Part shown: in pieces, positions 16,450-24,242 of the stretch
Position numbering within the stretch: position 1 is the stretch's first letter
How the letters are laid out: each line of letters begins with the position of its first letter
Assembly: GCA_036266835.1 (NCBI GenBank)
Contig: DATAXD010000044.1
Span: 1 to 33,343, forward strand
Length of the DNA: 33,343 nt
Reading direction: 5' to 3'
Source of the DNA: Galbitalea sp036266835
Lineage (GTDB): Bacteria > Actinomycetota > Actinomycetes > Actinomycetales > Microbacteriaceae
Program-made: the position numbers and the translations under genes
Notes under the pieces: model-generated
What the model was told of the DNA's origin: nothing
What the model saw: the letters and a program-made list of their open reading frames with translations, nothing else
Databases searched by the model: none

Positions 16450-17529
16450 CTACTTGTTGAAGCTCGACGGAGAGGTGACCGTGATGGATCCGTCGATGAT
16501 GCCCTTCTTGATCGTGGTGATCTCGGCCGCGAGACCGGGGTCGACCTTCGATGCGAAGTTGTGGAACGACGAGATTCCGACGCCACCGTTCTTCAAGGTT
16601 CCGACATACAGCGAGTTGTCGAACGTCTTGCTCTTCGACGATGCCTCGATGACAGCGGCAACCGGAGCGTTGAGGTTCTTCAGGATCGACACCAGCATCA
16701 GGTCACCATAGGTCGGGTCCGTCTTGAACACGTCGGCGTCCACGCCTTCAAGCACAGCGTCGCTGTTCGAGCTGCGGATGGCCGCCGCAGCGCCCTGGTA
16801 CAGCGAGCCGGCGACGGGGATGATCACGTCGGCGTGCTGGTTCAGGAAGTTCTGCGTGTCGGTCTTGGCGAGAGCCTGGTTGCTGAAGTCACCGATGAAG
16901 GTGCCCTTCTGGGTTGCGATGTCCCAGCCGAGCAGCTTGACTGACTTGCCCTTCTGCTGGTTGTAGTACGCGATACCGTCGGCGATGCCGTCTTCGTAGA
17001 TCGTCACGGACGGGTACTGCGCGCCACCCCACGTCGCAACGACTCCGGTCTTGGAGTAGCTGGCCGCGATGTAGCCACCGATGAATGCGGCCTCGTCGGT
17101 CTCGAAGACCACGTCCTTGACGTTCGGAAGCTGGATGGTGTTGTCGTCGATGATCGCGAAGTCGGTCTTCGGGTTTGCCTTGGCCGCCGTGGTGTCCGGC
17201 TGCTCGAAGTCGAAGCCTGGGGTCACGATGATGTTGCATTTCTGCGCGATGAGGCTCGCGATGCCGGGTGCGAGGTCACTAGAGGCTGCCGAAGCGACCT
17301 TCTTGTAGCTGGAGTTGATGGCCTTCGATGCCTGGATCACTCCGTCGAGGCTCAGCTCGTTGAAGGAGTGGTCGCTGAATCCGCCGGTGTCACCAACGAT
17401 GCAGGGCAGGTACTTCGACTTTGCGGTGGTGTTGCTCTTGGTGGGGGCGGCGGCACAGCCGGCAAGCAGTGCGACGGCACTGACTACGGCGAGAGCGCCG
17501 AGCCCGATCTTCCTTGATGTGATTGGCAA
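16450..17529 (-). CDS. BMP family ABC transporter substrate-binding lipoprotein
   Basis: A 359-residue surface lipoprotein. The signal peptide ends in the lipobox LAGC with C25 as the lipidated cysteine, followed by an Ala/Thr-rich linker. CIVGDTGGFSDHSFNEL and the later GWDIATQKG match the PnrA/BmpD nucleoside-binding fold. It should capture nucleosides outside the membrane and pass them to the permeases encoded downstream. The start appears to be TTG at 17529, with AAGGAA upstream at good spacing; no ATG or GTG fits the signal peptide better. The long leader separates it from cdd and contains a perfect inverted repeat, suggesting its own promoter and control. Confidence 0.93.
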   Translation of the reverse strand: MPITSRKIGLGALAVVSAVALLAGCAAAPTKSNTTAKSKYLPCIVGDTGGFSDHSFNELSLDGVIQASKAINSSYKKVASAASSDLAPGIASLIAQKCNIIVTPGFDFEQPDTTAAKANPKTDFAIIDDNTIQLPNVKDVVFETDEAAFIGGYIAASYSKTGVVATWGGAQYPSVTIYEDGIADGIAYYNQQKGKSVKLLGWDIATQKGTFIGDFSNQALAKTDTQNFLNQHADVIIPVAGSLYQGAAAAIRSSNSDAVLEGVDADVFKTDPTYGDLMLVSILKNLNAPVAAVIEASSKSKTFDNSLYVGTLKNGGVGISSFHNFASKVDPGLAAEITTIKKGIIDGSITVTSPSSFNK

Positions 17530-17594
17530 TGTGATTCCTTACGTGAGTTGCAGTCCGGTGGAGACCTGCGGGGAATGTTGATACAGGTTACTGA

Positions 17595-17615
17595 CAGTCG
17601 CCATGATCGCGACTG
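17595..17615 (-). promoter_or_regulatory. Perfect inverted repeat in the leader of the nucleoside uptake operon
   Basis: CAGTCGC (17595-17601) and GCGACTG (17609-17615) form a perfect 7-bp symmetry around a 7-nt spacer, 66 bp upstream of the BMP lipoprotein start. An AT-rich stretch at about 17668-17698, unusual for this GC-rich DNA, lies further upstream on the minus strand and may hold the promoter. The repeat could be a repressor operator placed downstream of the promoter. The regulator is not in the window. Confidence 0.4.
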
Positions 17616-17724
17616 CCCTCTTTACCCGCTGCACCAGATGGTTACACATCCGTGCTGCTCTCGAAATGTAAATGAAATGATTTTTGGAAAACCGTTCGTT
17701 TGTCGACGACGAAACCTCCCATCT

Positions 17725-17741
17725 GCGCAAGATTTCTGCGC
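17725..17741 (-). terminator. Small hairpin directly after the cdd stop codon
   Basis: GCGCA (17725-17729) pairs with TGCGC (17737-17741) around a 7-nt loop, immediately beyond the TAA stop of cdd. No T-run follows on the minus strand, so termination is only a possibility. Confidence 0.3.
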
Positions 17742-18170
17742 TTACGCACCGTTTCTCTCCGTGTACTCGGCCAACTGACGTGGCCCGAACGCATCCGGGA
17801 TCACCTCGTCGATGGTCCGGATACCGGAGACGGTCTCGAGCAGCATCCCCTGGCTCGAGTGCTCGTAGAGCAGCTGCCTGCACCGTCCGCACGGCATGAG
17901 GATGCCGCCGGTGCCATCGACGCAGGCGAAGGCGACGAGCCTTCCGCCGCCAGACATGTGCAGCGCCGAGATCAGCGCGCATTCCGCGCACAGCGTCAGC
18001 CCGTATGAGGCGTTTTCGACGTTGCATCCGGAAACGACGCGCCCATCGTCGACCAGGGCGGCGGCTCCTACCGGAAACGTCGAGTAGGGAGCGTAGGCGT
18101 GCTTCATGGCTTCGAAGGCCGCGCTACGCAGAGCATCCCAGTCGATCGCGGGCCGGCCGTCGTCGCTCAT
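17742..18170 (-). CDS. cdd: Cytidine deaminase
   Basis: A 142-residue zinc enzyme of the small homotetrameric type that turns cytidine and deoxycytidine into uridine and deoxyuridine. The zinc and catalytic motifs are CAECA (with C-A-E replacing H-A-E, as in tetrameric enzymes) and PCGRCRQLL; GCNVENASYG is the substrate-binding loop. Its product deoxyuridine is a substrate for DeoA, encoded downstream on the same strand. About 210 bp separate it from the BMP lipoprotein gene, so it may be the first gene of the operon or an independent unit. Confidence 0.94.
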   Translation of the reverse strand: MSDDGRPAIDWDALRSAAFEAMKHAYAPYSTFPVGAAALVDDGRVVSGCNVENASYGLTLCAECALISALHMSGGGRLVAFACVDGTGGILMPCGRCRQLLYEHSSQGMLLETVSGIRTIDEVIPDAFGPRQLAEYTERNGA

Positions 18171-18212
18171 TGTCAGATCATACGACCCACACGTTAACGC
18201 GCCAGAGGCACC

Positions 18213-19334
18213 TCAGAGCACATCACTGCGGCCGGACAACTTAAGTGCGTCGACGACCGACTTGACCCGCTGCGCATGCTGGGTGGTCGTCACCAGCAGG
18301 GCGTCCTCGGTGTCGACGACGACGATGTCGGTTACCCCGATGAGGGAGATGAGTCGCTTGCCATCGCTGATCACCACGCCCGTGGATGCGTCCGCGAGCA
18401 CCCGCGCGTCCTCGCCCAGGATCGCGAGATCCGACTTGCGTCCGCGGGCGTGTAGCTTCGCGATCGAAGCGAAATCGCCCACGTCGTCCCAGTCGAAGCC
18501 GCCCGGAATCACGACCACGCGTCCCGCGGCCGCCGCGGGCTCCGCAACAGAGTAGTCAATAGCGACTTTCTTCAGCTTCGGCCAGATCCGGTCGACGGTC
18601 GCCCCGCGAATGGCGCCGTCGCCGTCCCAGACCGACGCCAACTCGGTCAGCCCCGCGAGCAGCTCCGGCTCGCTCTCGCCAAGCTGTGCGAGGAGCACGT
18701 CGGCTCGGGCGATGAACATGCTCGCGTTCCAGAGGTAATTGCCGTCATCGAGATAACCCTGTGCGGTCGCGAGATCCGGTTTCTCCATGAAGCAATCCAC
18801 CATCCGCGCGCTGGGCGCCCCCTCGATTTGGTGCGGTTCGCCGACGTGGATATAGCCGAAGCCCGTCGCCGGTTCGGTCGGAGTGATCCCGATGAGCGCG
18901 ATGTACCCTGCTCGAGCAACGGCGACGGCCTGGATCACGGCGGCCGCAAACTTCTCCTGCCCTTCGATGACGTGATCTGCCGCGAACGATCCGACAATCA
19001 CATTCGGATCGCGGGTCTTCAAGATGGCAGCGGCAAGCCCGATCGCCGCGGATGACTCCATCGGCTCGCTCTCGAGCACGATGTTCGAGTCGGCGAGTTC
19101 CGGCAGCTGCGCCTCGACAGCGGCACGGTGGGCACGCCCGGTCACGATCATGACTCGATCCGCTCCCGACAACGGGACGAGACGGTCCCAGGTGTCGCGC
19201 AGCAGCGTGTGGCCGGAACCGGTCAGATCGTGCAGAAACTTCGGGGCATCCGCTCGGGACAGCGGCCAGAGACGCGACCCGACGCCCCCTGCGGGAATCA
19301 CACTGTAGAAGCCGTCGAGACCGTGCGCGCTCAT
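18213..19334 (-). CDS. manC: Mannose-1-phosphate guanylyltransferase
   Basis: A 373-residue nucleotidyltransferase making GDP-mannose from mannose-1-phosphate and GTP, for polysaccharide and glycolipid mannosylation. The N-terminal signature IPAGGVGSRLWPLSR, followed by APKFL, is the pyrophosphorylase loop. FMEKP and the NYLWNASMFI segment belong to the mannose-1-phosphate guanylyltransferase active site. The size fits a single-domain enzyme without a C-terminal isomerase. It is on the same strand as cdd, 42 bp upstream, but has no functional tie to nucleoside uptake. It is divergent from the sdh operon. Confidence 0.92.
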   Translation of the reverse strand: MSAHGLDGFYSVIPAGGVGSRLWPLSRADAPKFLHDLTGSGHTLLRDTWDRLVPLSGADRVMIVTGRAHRAAVEAQLPELADSNIVLESEPMESSAAIGLAAAILKTRDPNVIVGSFAADHVIEGQEKFAAAVIQAVAVARAGYIALIGITPTEPATGFGYIHVGEPHQIEGAPSARMVDCFMEKPDLATAQGYLDDGNYLWNASMFIARADVLLAQLGESEPELLAGLTELASVWDGDGAIRGATVDRIWPKLKKVAIDYSVAEPAAAAGRVVVIPGGFDWDDVGDFASIAKLHARGRKSDLAILGEDARVLADASTGVVISDGKRLISLIGVTDIVVVDTEDALLVTTTQHAQRVKSVVDALKLSGRSDVL

Positions 19335-19416
19335 GCCCCAACATTAGACTGGAGGCTGCCACCGAGTAATTCAGGTAGACATACACTGGAACTCGTTCTA
19401 TTGAGACTCCACCTAA

Positions 19417-19436
19417 GAACCGCAATTTCACGGTTC
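19417..19436 (+). promoter_or_regulatory. Inverted repeat in the leader of the sdh operon
   Basis: GAACCG (19417-19422) and CGGTTC (19431-19436) form a perfect 6-bp stem with an 8-nt loop, 11 bp before the Shine-Dalgarno AAGGAG at 19448. It could be an operator or a 5' UTR hairpin. No convincing -35/-10 pair was found in the 127-bp gap. Confidence 0.3.
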
Positions 19437-19461
19437 GGATCACAGCCAAGGAGTGCTGTTC

Positions 19462-19917
19462 GTGCCAGAGAATTCGGCCGGTGCGCTGGCGACCAAGGTC
19501 GCGACCCTCAAGATAAAACCACCAAGGCTGGGCGGGACCGTTTATCGGGGTCGCGAGGGGATGTGGTCCTGGGTTCTGCATCGGATCACCGGCGTAGCGA
19601 TCTACTTCTTCCTGCTGGTCCATATCCTCGACACGTCGATCGTGCGTATCTCGCCGCAGGCGTACAACGGCGTGATCAACGAGTACAAGACGCCGATCAT
19701 GGGGCTCGGTGAGCTCGCACTGGTCATCGCGATCGGGTACCACGCGCTCAACGGCCTGCGCATCATCCTCATCGACTTCTGGAGTGTGGGAGCCCGGCAC
19801 CAGCGCCTGCTGTTCGTGATCGTGATCCTGCTCTGGGTCGTGCTCATCGCGGGTTTCGCTCCGACGCAGATCCACAACATCATCCTCGAGGCGCAGGGGC
19901 ACGCATCAGCATCATGA
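19462..19917 (+). CDS. sdhC: Succinate dehydrogenase cytochrome b556 subunit
   Basis: A 151-residue membrane anchor subunit that binds haem and quinone with SdhD. Three membrane spans are evident, the first around VLHRITGVAIYFFLLVH; HRITG is the family motif and H of LVHILDT a likely haem ligand. The start is GTG 19462: AAGGAG at 19448-19453 lies 8 nt upstream, whereas an earlier in-frame GTG at 19453 overlaps that site. First gene of the sdhCDAB operon; its stop overlaps the sdhD start (ATGA). Confidence 0.94.
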   Translation: MPENSAGALATKVATLKIKPPRLGGTVYRGREGMWSWVLHRITGVAIYFFLLVHILDTSIVRISPQAYNGVINEYKTPIMGLGELALVIAIGYHALNGLRIILIDFWSVGARHQRLLFVIVILLWVVLIAGFAPTQIHNIILEAQGHASAS

Positions 19918-20366
19918 GCACAGAAACCATTCCGGCACCGCGGTCTTCATACGCCCCGCGCAAGAAGCGTCGAGTCAACTGGGAGAAGTGGGGCTGGCTC
20001 TACATGCGCATCAGCGGCCTGTTCCTGGTCGTGCTCATCTTCGGTCACCTGTTCGTGAACCTGGTCGCGGGCAATGGCGTCCGCGCGATCGACTTCGCGT
20101 TCGTCGCGGGCAAGTTCGCGGACCCGTTCTGGATCGTCTGGGACACGCTGCTGCTGTGGCTCGCGCTCATCCATGGCGCGAACGGAATGCGCACCCTCGT
20201 CAATGACTATGCGCACAACCGCAACCTCCGTCGACTCCTGCTGTTCGGCATCCTTGCGTCCACCGTCGTACTCCTGGTTCTGGGGACCCTCGTGATCTAC
20301 ACCTTTGACCCGTGCCCGGCAAACGCCATCGCAGGTACCCTGCCCGACTTCTGCCCGGCTAAGTAA
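19914..20366 (+). CDS. sdhD: Succinate dehydrogenase hydrophobic membrane anchor subunit
   Basis: A 150-residue protein with a basic N-terminus (RKKRRVNWEKW) and three membrane spans, the first containing FGHLFVNL and the second LIHGANGMR, where conserved histidines may bind haem. It anchors SdhAB to the membrane and helps form the quinone site. The start overlaps the sdhC stop, and its TAA shares a base with the sdhA ATG, so the operon is fully coupled. Confidence 0.92.
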   Translation: MSTETIPAPRSSYAPRKKRRVNWEKWGWLYMRISGLFLVVLIFGHLFVNLVAGNGVRAIDFAFVAGKFADPFWIVWDTLLLWLALIHGANGMRTLVNDYAHNRNLRRLLLFGILASTVVLLVLGTLVIYTFDPCPANAIAGTLPDFCPAK

Positions 20367-22186
20367 TGGCGGCGCCCAAAGCTACGCCCGGCATGATCGC
20401 CGACGGCGAGGTCATAGACGGAGTCCACTACCACCAGCACGACATCGTGATCGTCGGCGCAGGTGGGGCAGGGATGCGTGCTGCGATCGAGGCCAGTCCG
20501 CACGCCAATACCGCAGTTATCTCGAAGCTCTACCCGACCCGCTCGCACACGGGTGCGGCGCAAGGCGGCATGGCGGCGGCTCTCGCCAACGTCGAGGAAG
20601 ACAACTGGGAGTGGCACACCTACGACACGGTCAAGGGCGGCGACTACCTGGTCGACCAGGATGCGGCCGAGATCCTGGCCAAGGAGGCGATCGACGCCGT
20701 CCTCGATCTCGAGAACATGGGCCTGCCGTTCAACCGCACGCCGGAGGGCAAGATCGACCAGCGCCGGTTCGGCGGTCACACCCGCGAGCACGGCGCAGCG
20801 CCGGTTCGTCGCGCCTGCTACGCCGCTGACCGCACCGGCCACATGATCCTGCAGACGCTGTTCCAAAACTGCGTGAAACTCGGCATCAACTTCTTCAACG
20901 AGTACTACGTGCTCGACATGGTGATGTCGAAGGTCAAGGGCAAGGATGTCCCGTCGGGCGTCGTCGCCTACGAGCTGGCGACCGGCGAACTGCACGTCTT
21001 CCAGGGCAAGGCGATCATCTTCGCCACGGGCGGGTTCGGCAAGATCTTCAAGACGACATCGAACGCGCACACGCTGACCGGCGACGGCGTCGGCATCATC
21101 TGGCGCAAGGGCCTGCCGCTCGAGGACATGGAGTTCTTCCAGTTCCACCCGACCGGGCTGGCCGGCCTCGGCATCCTGCTGTCCGAAGCGGCACGCGGCG
21201 AGGGTGCGATCCTGCGCAACGCCAGCGGCGAGCGCTTCATGGAGCGGTACACGCCGACGCTGAAAGACCTGGCACCCCGCGACATCGTCGCCCGGTCGAT
21301 GGCCCTCGAGATTCGCGAGGGTCGCGGTGCGGGCCCGAATCACGATTACCTCTACCTCGATATCACCCACCTCGAGCCGGCGGTGATCGACGAGAAGCTC
21401 CCCGACATCACCGAGTTCGCACGTACCTATCTCGGCGTCGAGCCGTACACCGAGCCGGTGCCGGTGCTGCCGACCGCGCACTACGCGATGGGCGGCATCC
21501 CCACCACCAATGACGCCGAAGTACTGCGCAACAACACGGATGTCGTCCCCGGCCTGTATGCGGCGGGCGAGTGCGCCTGCGTCAGCGTCCACGGATCGAA
21601 CCGGCTCGGCACCAACTCGCTGCTCGACATCAACGTGTTCGGCAAGCGTGCGGGACAGAACGCGGTCAAGTATGTGAAGACGGCGGATTGGATTCCACTG
21701 CCGAAAGACCCGACAAAGGGTATCCGTGCGCTGCTCGACAACGTTCGTGCGGGCGACGGATCCGAGCGGATCGCGGTCATCCGCAAGGAGCTGCAGGATT
21801 CGATGGACCGCAACGCACAGATTTTCCGCACCGAGGAGAGCCTCAAAGAGGTGACCGAACTCATCGAGAACCTGCGTAAGCGGTACAAGAACATCCGCAT
21901 CCAGGACAAGGGCAAGCGCTACAACACCGACCTGCTCGAGGCGGTCGAGCTCGGCTTCCTGCTGGACCTCGCCGAGGTGCTGGTCTACTCGGCGCGGTCT
22001 CGGCACGAGTCGCGCGGCGGCCACATGCGCGAGGACTACCCCAAGCGCGACGATAAGAAGTTCCTCGTGCACACGATGGCCTACCGCACCGGCGACCCGG
22101 AGTCGTCCGACCCCGGCGATCACATCACGCTCGACTGGAAACCCGTCGTGATCACGAATTACCCACCGATGGAAAGAAAGTACTGA
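20366..22186 (+). CDS. sdhA: Succinate dehydrogenase flavoprotein subunit
   Basis: A 606-residue catalytic subunit oxidising succinate to fumarate with covalently bound FAD. IVIVGAGGAGMRAAIEA is the dinucleotide fold, RSHTGAAQGG contains H61, the expected FAD-attachment histidine, and the QFHPTGL and HGSNRLGTNSLLD motifs belong to the active site and FAD contacts. RAGDGS and RSRHESRGGHMRED near the C-terminus are typical. It faces the cytoplasm and passes electrons to SdhB. Length is as expected for the family. Confidence 0.97.
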   Translation: MAAPKATPGMIADGEVIDGVHYHQHDIVIVGAGGAGMRAAIEASPHANTAVISKLYPTRSHTGAAQGGMAAALANVEEDNWEWHTYDTVKGGDYLVDQDAAEILAKEAIDAVLDLENMGLPFNRTPEGKIDQRRFGGHTREHGAAPVRRACYAADRTGHMILQTLFQNCVKLGINFFNEYYVLDMVMSKVKGKDVPSGVVAYELATGELHVFQGKAIIFATGGFGKIFKTTSNAHTLTGDGVGIIWRKGLPLEDMEFFQFHPTGLAGLGILLSEAARGEGAILRNASGERFMERYTPTLKDLAPRDIVARSMALEIREGRGAGPNHDYLYLDITHLEPAVIDEKLPDITEFARTYLGVEPYTEPVPVLPTAHYAMGGIPTTNDAEVLRNNTDVVPGLYAAGECACVSVHGSNRLGTNSLLDINVFGKRAGQNAVKYVKTADWIPLPKDPTKGIRALLDNVRAGDGSERIAVIRKELQDSMDRNAQIFRTEESLKEVTELIENLRKRYKNIRIQDKGKRYNTDLLEAVELGFLLDLAEVLVYSARSRHESRGGHMREDYPKRDDKKFLVHTMAYRTGDPESSDPGDHITLDWKPVVITNYPPMERKY

Positions 22187-22190
22187 GGGC

Positions 22191-22967
22191 ATGAGCACAG
22201 CAACCGCGCAGAGCGAGCAGGCGCCGCCGGAGGTCCCGAGCTTCGACGTTACGCTGATCATCCGTCGGTTCGACCCGGATGTGGATGCCGAGCCGTACTG
22301 GCAGGACTTCGACCTGGTGATGCACGGCACCGACCGAGTGCTCGACGCGCTCCACAAGATCAAATGGGAGATCGACGGCTCGCTGTCATTCCGTCGCAGC
22401 TGCGCGCACGGCGTCTGCGGATCGGATGCGATGCGCATCAACGGTCGCAACCGCCTGGCGTGCAAGACCCTGCTCAAGGACCTCGATGTCACGAAGCCGA
22501 TCTACGTGGAGGCGATCAAGGGCCTGCCGCTGGAGAAGGATCTCATCGTCGATATGGATCCCTTCTTCGAATCCTTCAAGGCCGTTCAGCCGTTCCTGAT
22601 GGCAACCTCGAAGCCCGAGAAGGAGCGGCTGCAGTCTCCGGTGCAGCGCGAGCGCTTCGATGACACGACCAAGTGCATCCTGTGTGCCGCGTGCACGTCG
22701 AGCTGCCCGGTGTTCTGGACCGACGGCCAGTACTTCGGGCCCGCTGCGATCGTGAACGCGCACCGCTTCATCTTCGACTCGCGCGACGAGGGTGCCAAGG
22801 TGCGACTAGACATCCTCAACGACCGCGAGGGAGTTTGGCGGTGCCGAACGACCTTCAACTGCACGGATGCCTGCCCCCGGGGCATCGAGGTCACCAAGGC
22901 GATCTCCGAGGTCAAGCGGGCGATCCTGGTCGGGAATCCCGACAAGGTCGATATCGTCGTCGACTAG
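22191..22967 (+). CDS. sdhB: Succinate dehydrogenase iron-sulfur subunit
   Basis: A 258-residue protein carrying three Fe-S clusters. The [2Fe-2S] site has C71, C76, D79 and C91 (CAHGVCGSD), with the aspartate ligand also seen in E. coli. The [4Fe-4S] site uses C162, C165, C168 (CILCAAC) and C228, and the [3Fe-4S] site C172, C218 and C224. It transfers electrons from SdhA flavin to quinone. It is the last operon gene; its TAG overlaps, on the opposite strand, the stop of the next gene (shared CTAG). Confidence 0.97.
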   Translation: MSTATAQSEQAPPEVPSFDVTLIIRRFDPDVDAEPYWQDFDLVMHGTDRVLDALHKIKWEIDGSLSFRRSCAHGVCGSDAMRINGRNRLACKTLLKDLDVTKPIYVEAIKGLPLEKDLIVDMDPFFESFKAVQPFLMATSKPEKERLQSPVQRERFDDTTKCILCAACTSSCPVFWTDGQYFGPAAIVNAHRFIFDSRDEGAKVRLDILNDREGVWRCRTTFNCTDACPRGIEVTKAISEVKRAILVGNPDKVDIVVD

Positions 22968-24070
22968 CTTTCGGGCTGCAGGGTCACGGTCGACGAGCTT
23001 TCGCCGCGTTCGTCCGGGGTGAACTTGAAGGTGATCCTACGGGTCACAAATCCGGGTGCGCTCACCGTGAGCGTGTACGTGCCTGGCGTCGGGCGATACA
23101 CCGGGATCGTGCCGTGCGGGCCGCTGAACGGTGCCCCGTGCATTCCCGATTGGAAATTGAACTGGGTTGGTCCGGTCAGCTCCAGGTGAACCGCGGCACC
23201 TGCGATGGGACTCCCTGAAGGGTCGGCGATCGTCAGCACCAGGGCCGGAGTCGGGTTCGACGAAGCGTAGGTAAGGTTCACGGACGGCGCCGAGTACACG
23301 TGACCATTCACGACTGTGAACACCTCCGCCTGCCGCCATTGCCCGAGGCTGTATGGGGTTGTCGCCGGCACCCCGACCCAACGGGAACCGAGCTCTCCCC
23401 GGAGAGCGGGATATTCGTCGTTGTCGACCGCCTGCAGCACGTAGGAGCCGGTGCGCAGATTTTGGATGCGCCAGTTGCCGGCCGAGACCGGATCGAGGCT
23501 CGAGATGGACCGCGTCCAGCGCACACCAGAAAATCCACTGCCGTCTTTCGCCGGGATCAACGGACACGCGACGATTGAAAACTGGGTGGCATCCAGCTCG
23601 CCGAGATCAGGATCGGTGAGAGTGGCGTGCCCGGTTATCGCGGCGCCGAGGACCACGCGATCATTCATGGTCGCAGTTGTCCCCGGTGCCACCTCGCGGT
23701 AGCGAGCGGATGACGCCGTGAGCCCGCCACCCCACCAGCTCTCCAGGTAGCCGACGCCGGAGTCGTCCTCGAACGCGACCGTGTAGCGCCCCGACTCGAG
23801 CCCTTCGAAGCGGTAGCGACCGTGCGCATCGGTGTCCATGGCCTTGACGGCATCCCACTGGTGCCGCTGCCAGCGGTACACCTGAACGTTGATGCCCTTG
23901 AGGATGACGCCATCCTGACTGCGGATCGTCCCCTGAACCGCGACGGGAGCGGCCTGGGCGTCGTTGTAGTTCGTCCAGAGCGGGCCGCCGATCGCGATCG
24001 TCAATACAACGGTGATTAGGAGCACGAGGAGCACACGCCTCTTGCCGCGATCACTCACCGCCATGCCCAT
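22964..24070 (-). CDS. Membrane-anchored protein with carboxypeptidase regulatory-like domains
   Basis: A 368-residue protein of unknown function. A single N-terminal span (VLLVLLITVVLTIAIGG, about residues 14-30) anchors it, with the rest probably outside. Residues about 38-110 form a carboxypeptidase regulatory-like/SdrD-B-type beta-sandwich (VQGTIRSQDGVILKGINVQV, then DAHGRYRFEGLESGRYTVAF), and a second similar beta domain lies at about 275-350 (PTPGTYTLTVSAPGF). There is no peptidase domain, so it is likely structural or adhesive. ATG 24070 or 24064 could be the start. It lies 172 bp after the sigma-factor fusion gene on the same strand and may be its target or partner; that link is inference. 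Confidence 0.75.
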   Translation of the reverse strand: MGMAVSDRGKRRVLLVLLITVVLTIAIGGPLWTNYNDAQAAPVAVQGTIRSQDGVILKGINVQVYRWQRHQWDAVKAMDTDAHGRYRFEGLESGRYTVAFEDDSGVGYLESWWGGGLTASSARYREVAPGTTATMNDRVVLGAAITGHATLTDPDLGELDATQFSIVACPLIPAKDGSGFSGVRWTRSISSLDPVSAGNWRIQNLRTGSYVLQAVDNDEYPALRGELGSRWVGVPATTPYSLGQWRQAEVFTVVNGHVYSAPSVNLTYASSNPTPALVLTIADPSGSPIAGAAVHLELTGPTQFNFQSGMHGAPFSGPHGTIPVYRPTPGTYTLTVSAPGFVTRRITFKFTPDERGESSSTVTLQPES

Positions 24071-24151
24071 CGCTCAAGTATGACTGCGCGGTTTGACGTG
24101 CGCGGGCGGAGCCCCGCCGCGGTCCTGGGCGGCCGCGACGGGGATCGTACT

Positions 24152-24173
24152 CGCTCCGGGGCGCCCCGGAGCG
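24152..24173. repeat. Perfect 22-bp GC-rich palindrome
   Basis: CGCTCCGGGG at 24152-24161 is followed by CG and its exact reverse complement CCCCGGAGCG at 24164-24173. It lies 70 bp past the stop of the sigma-factor fusion gene and 82 bp before the start of the envelope protein gene. The hairpin would be very stable but lacks a T-run, so it may be a U-less terminator, an mRNA processing stop or an operator. The 172-bp gap otherwise shows no gene. Confidence 0.6.
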
Positions 24174-24242
24174 GGGAGAATCGACTCCCACCCGAAGAGA
24201 CGCAGGCGCGCCCGTCCTATGACGCGCAGCTACCGGGGTTGA

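Noticed and set aside
17539..18027. An alternative minus-strand frame overlapping cdd
   Set aside because: It lies in another frame over the conserved cytidine deaminase motifs and has no family resemblance.
20297..22492. A 731-codon minus-strand frame opposite sdhA and sdhB
   Set aside because: It mirrors highly conserved sdh genes and has no recognisable domain; a codon-bias shadow.
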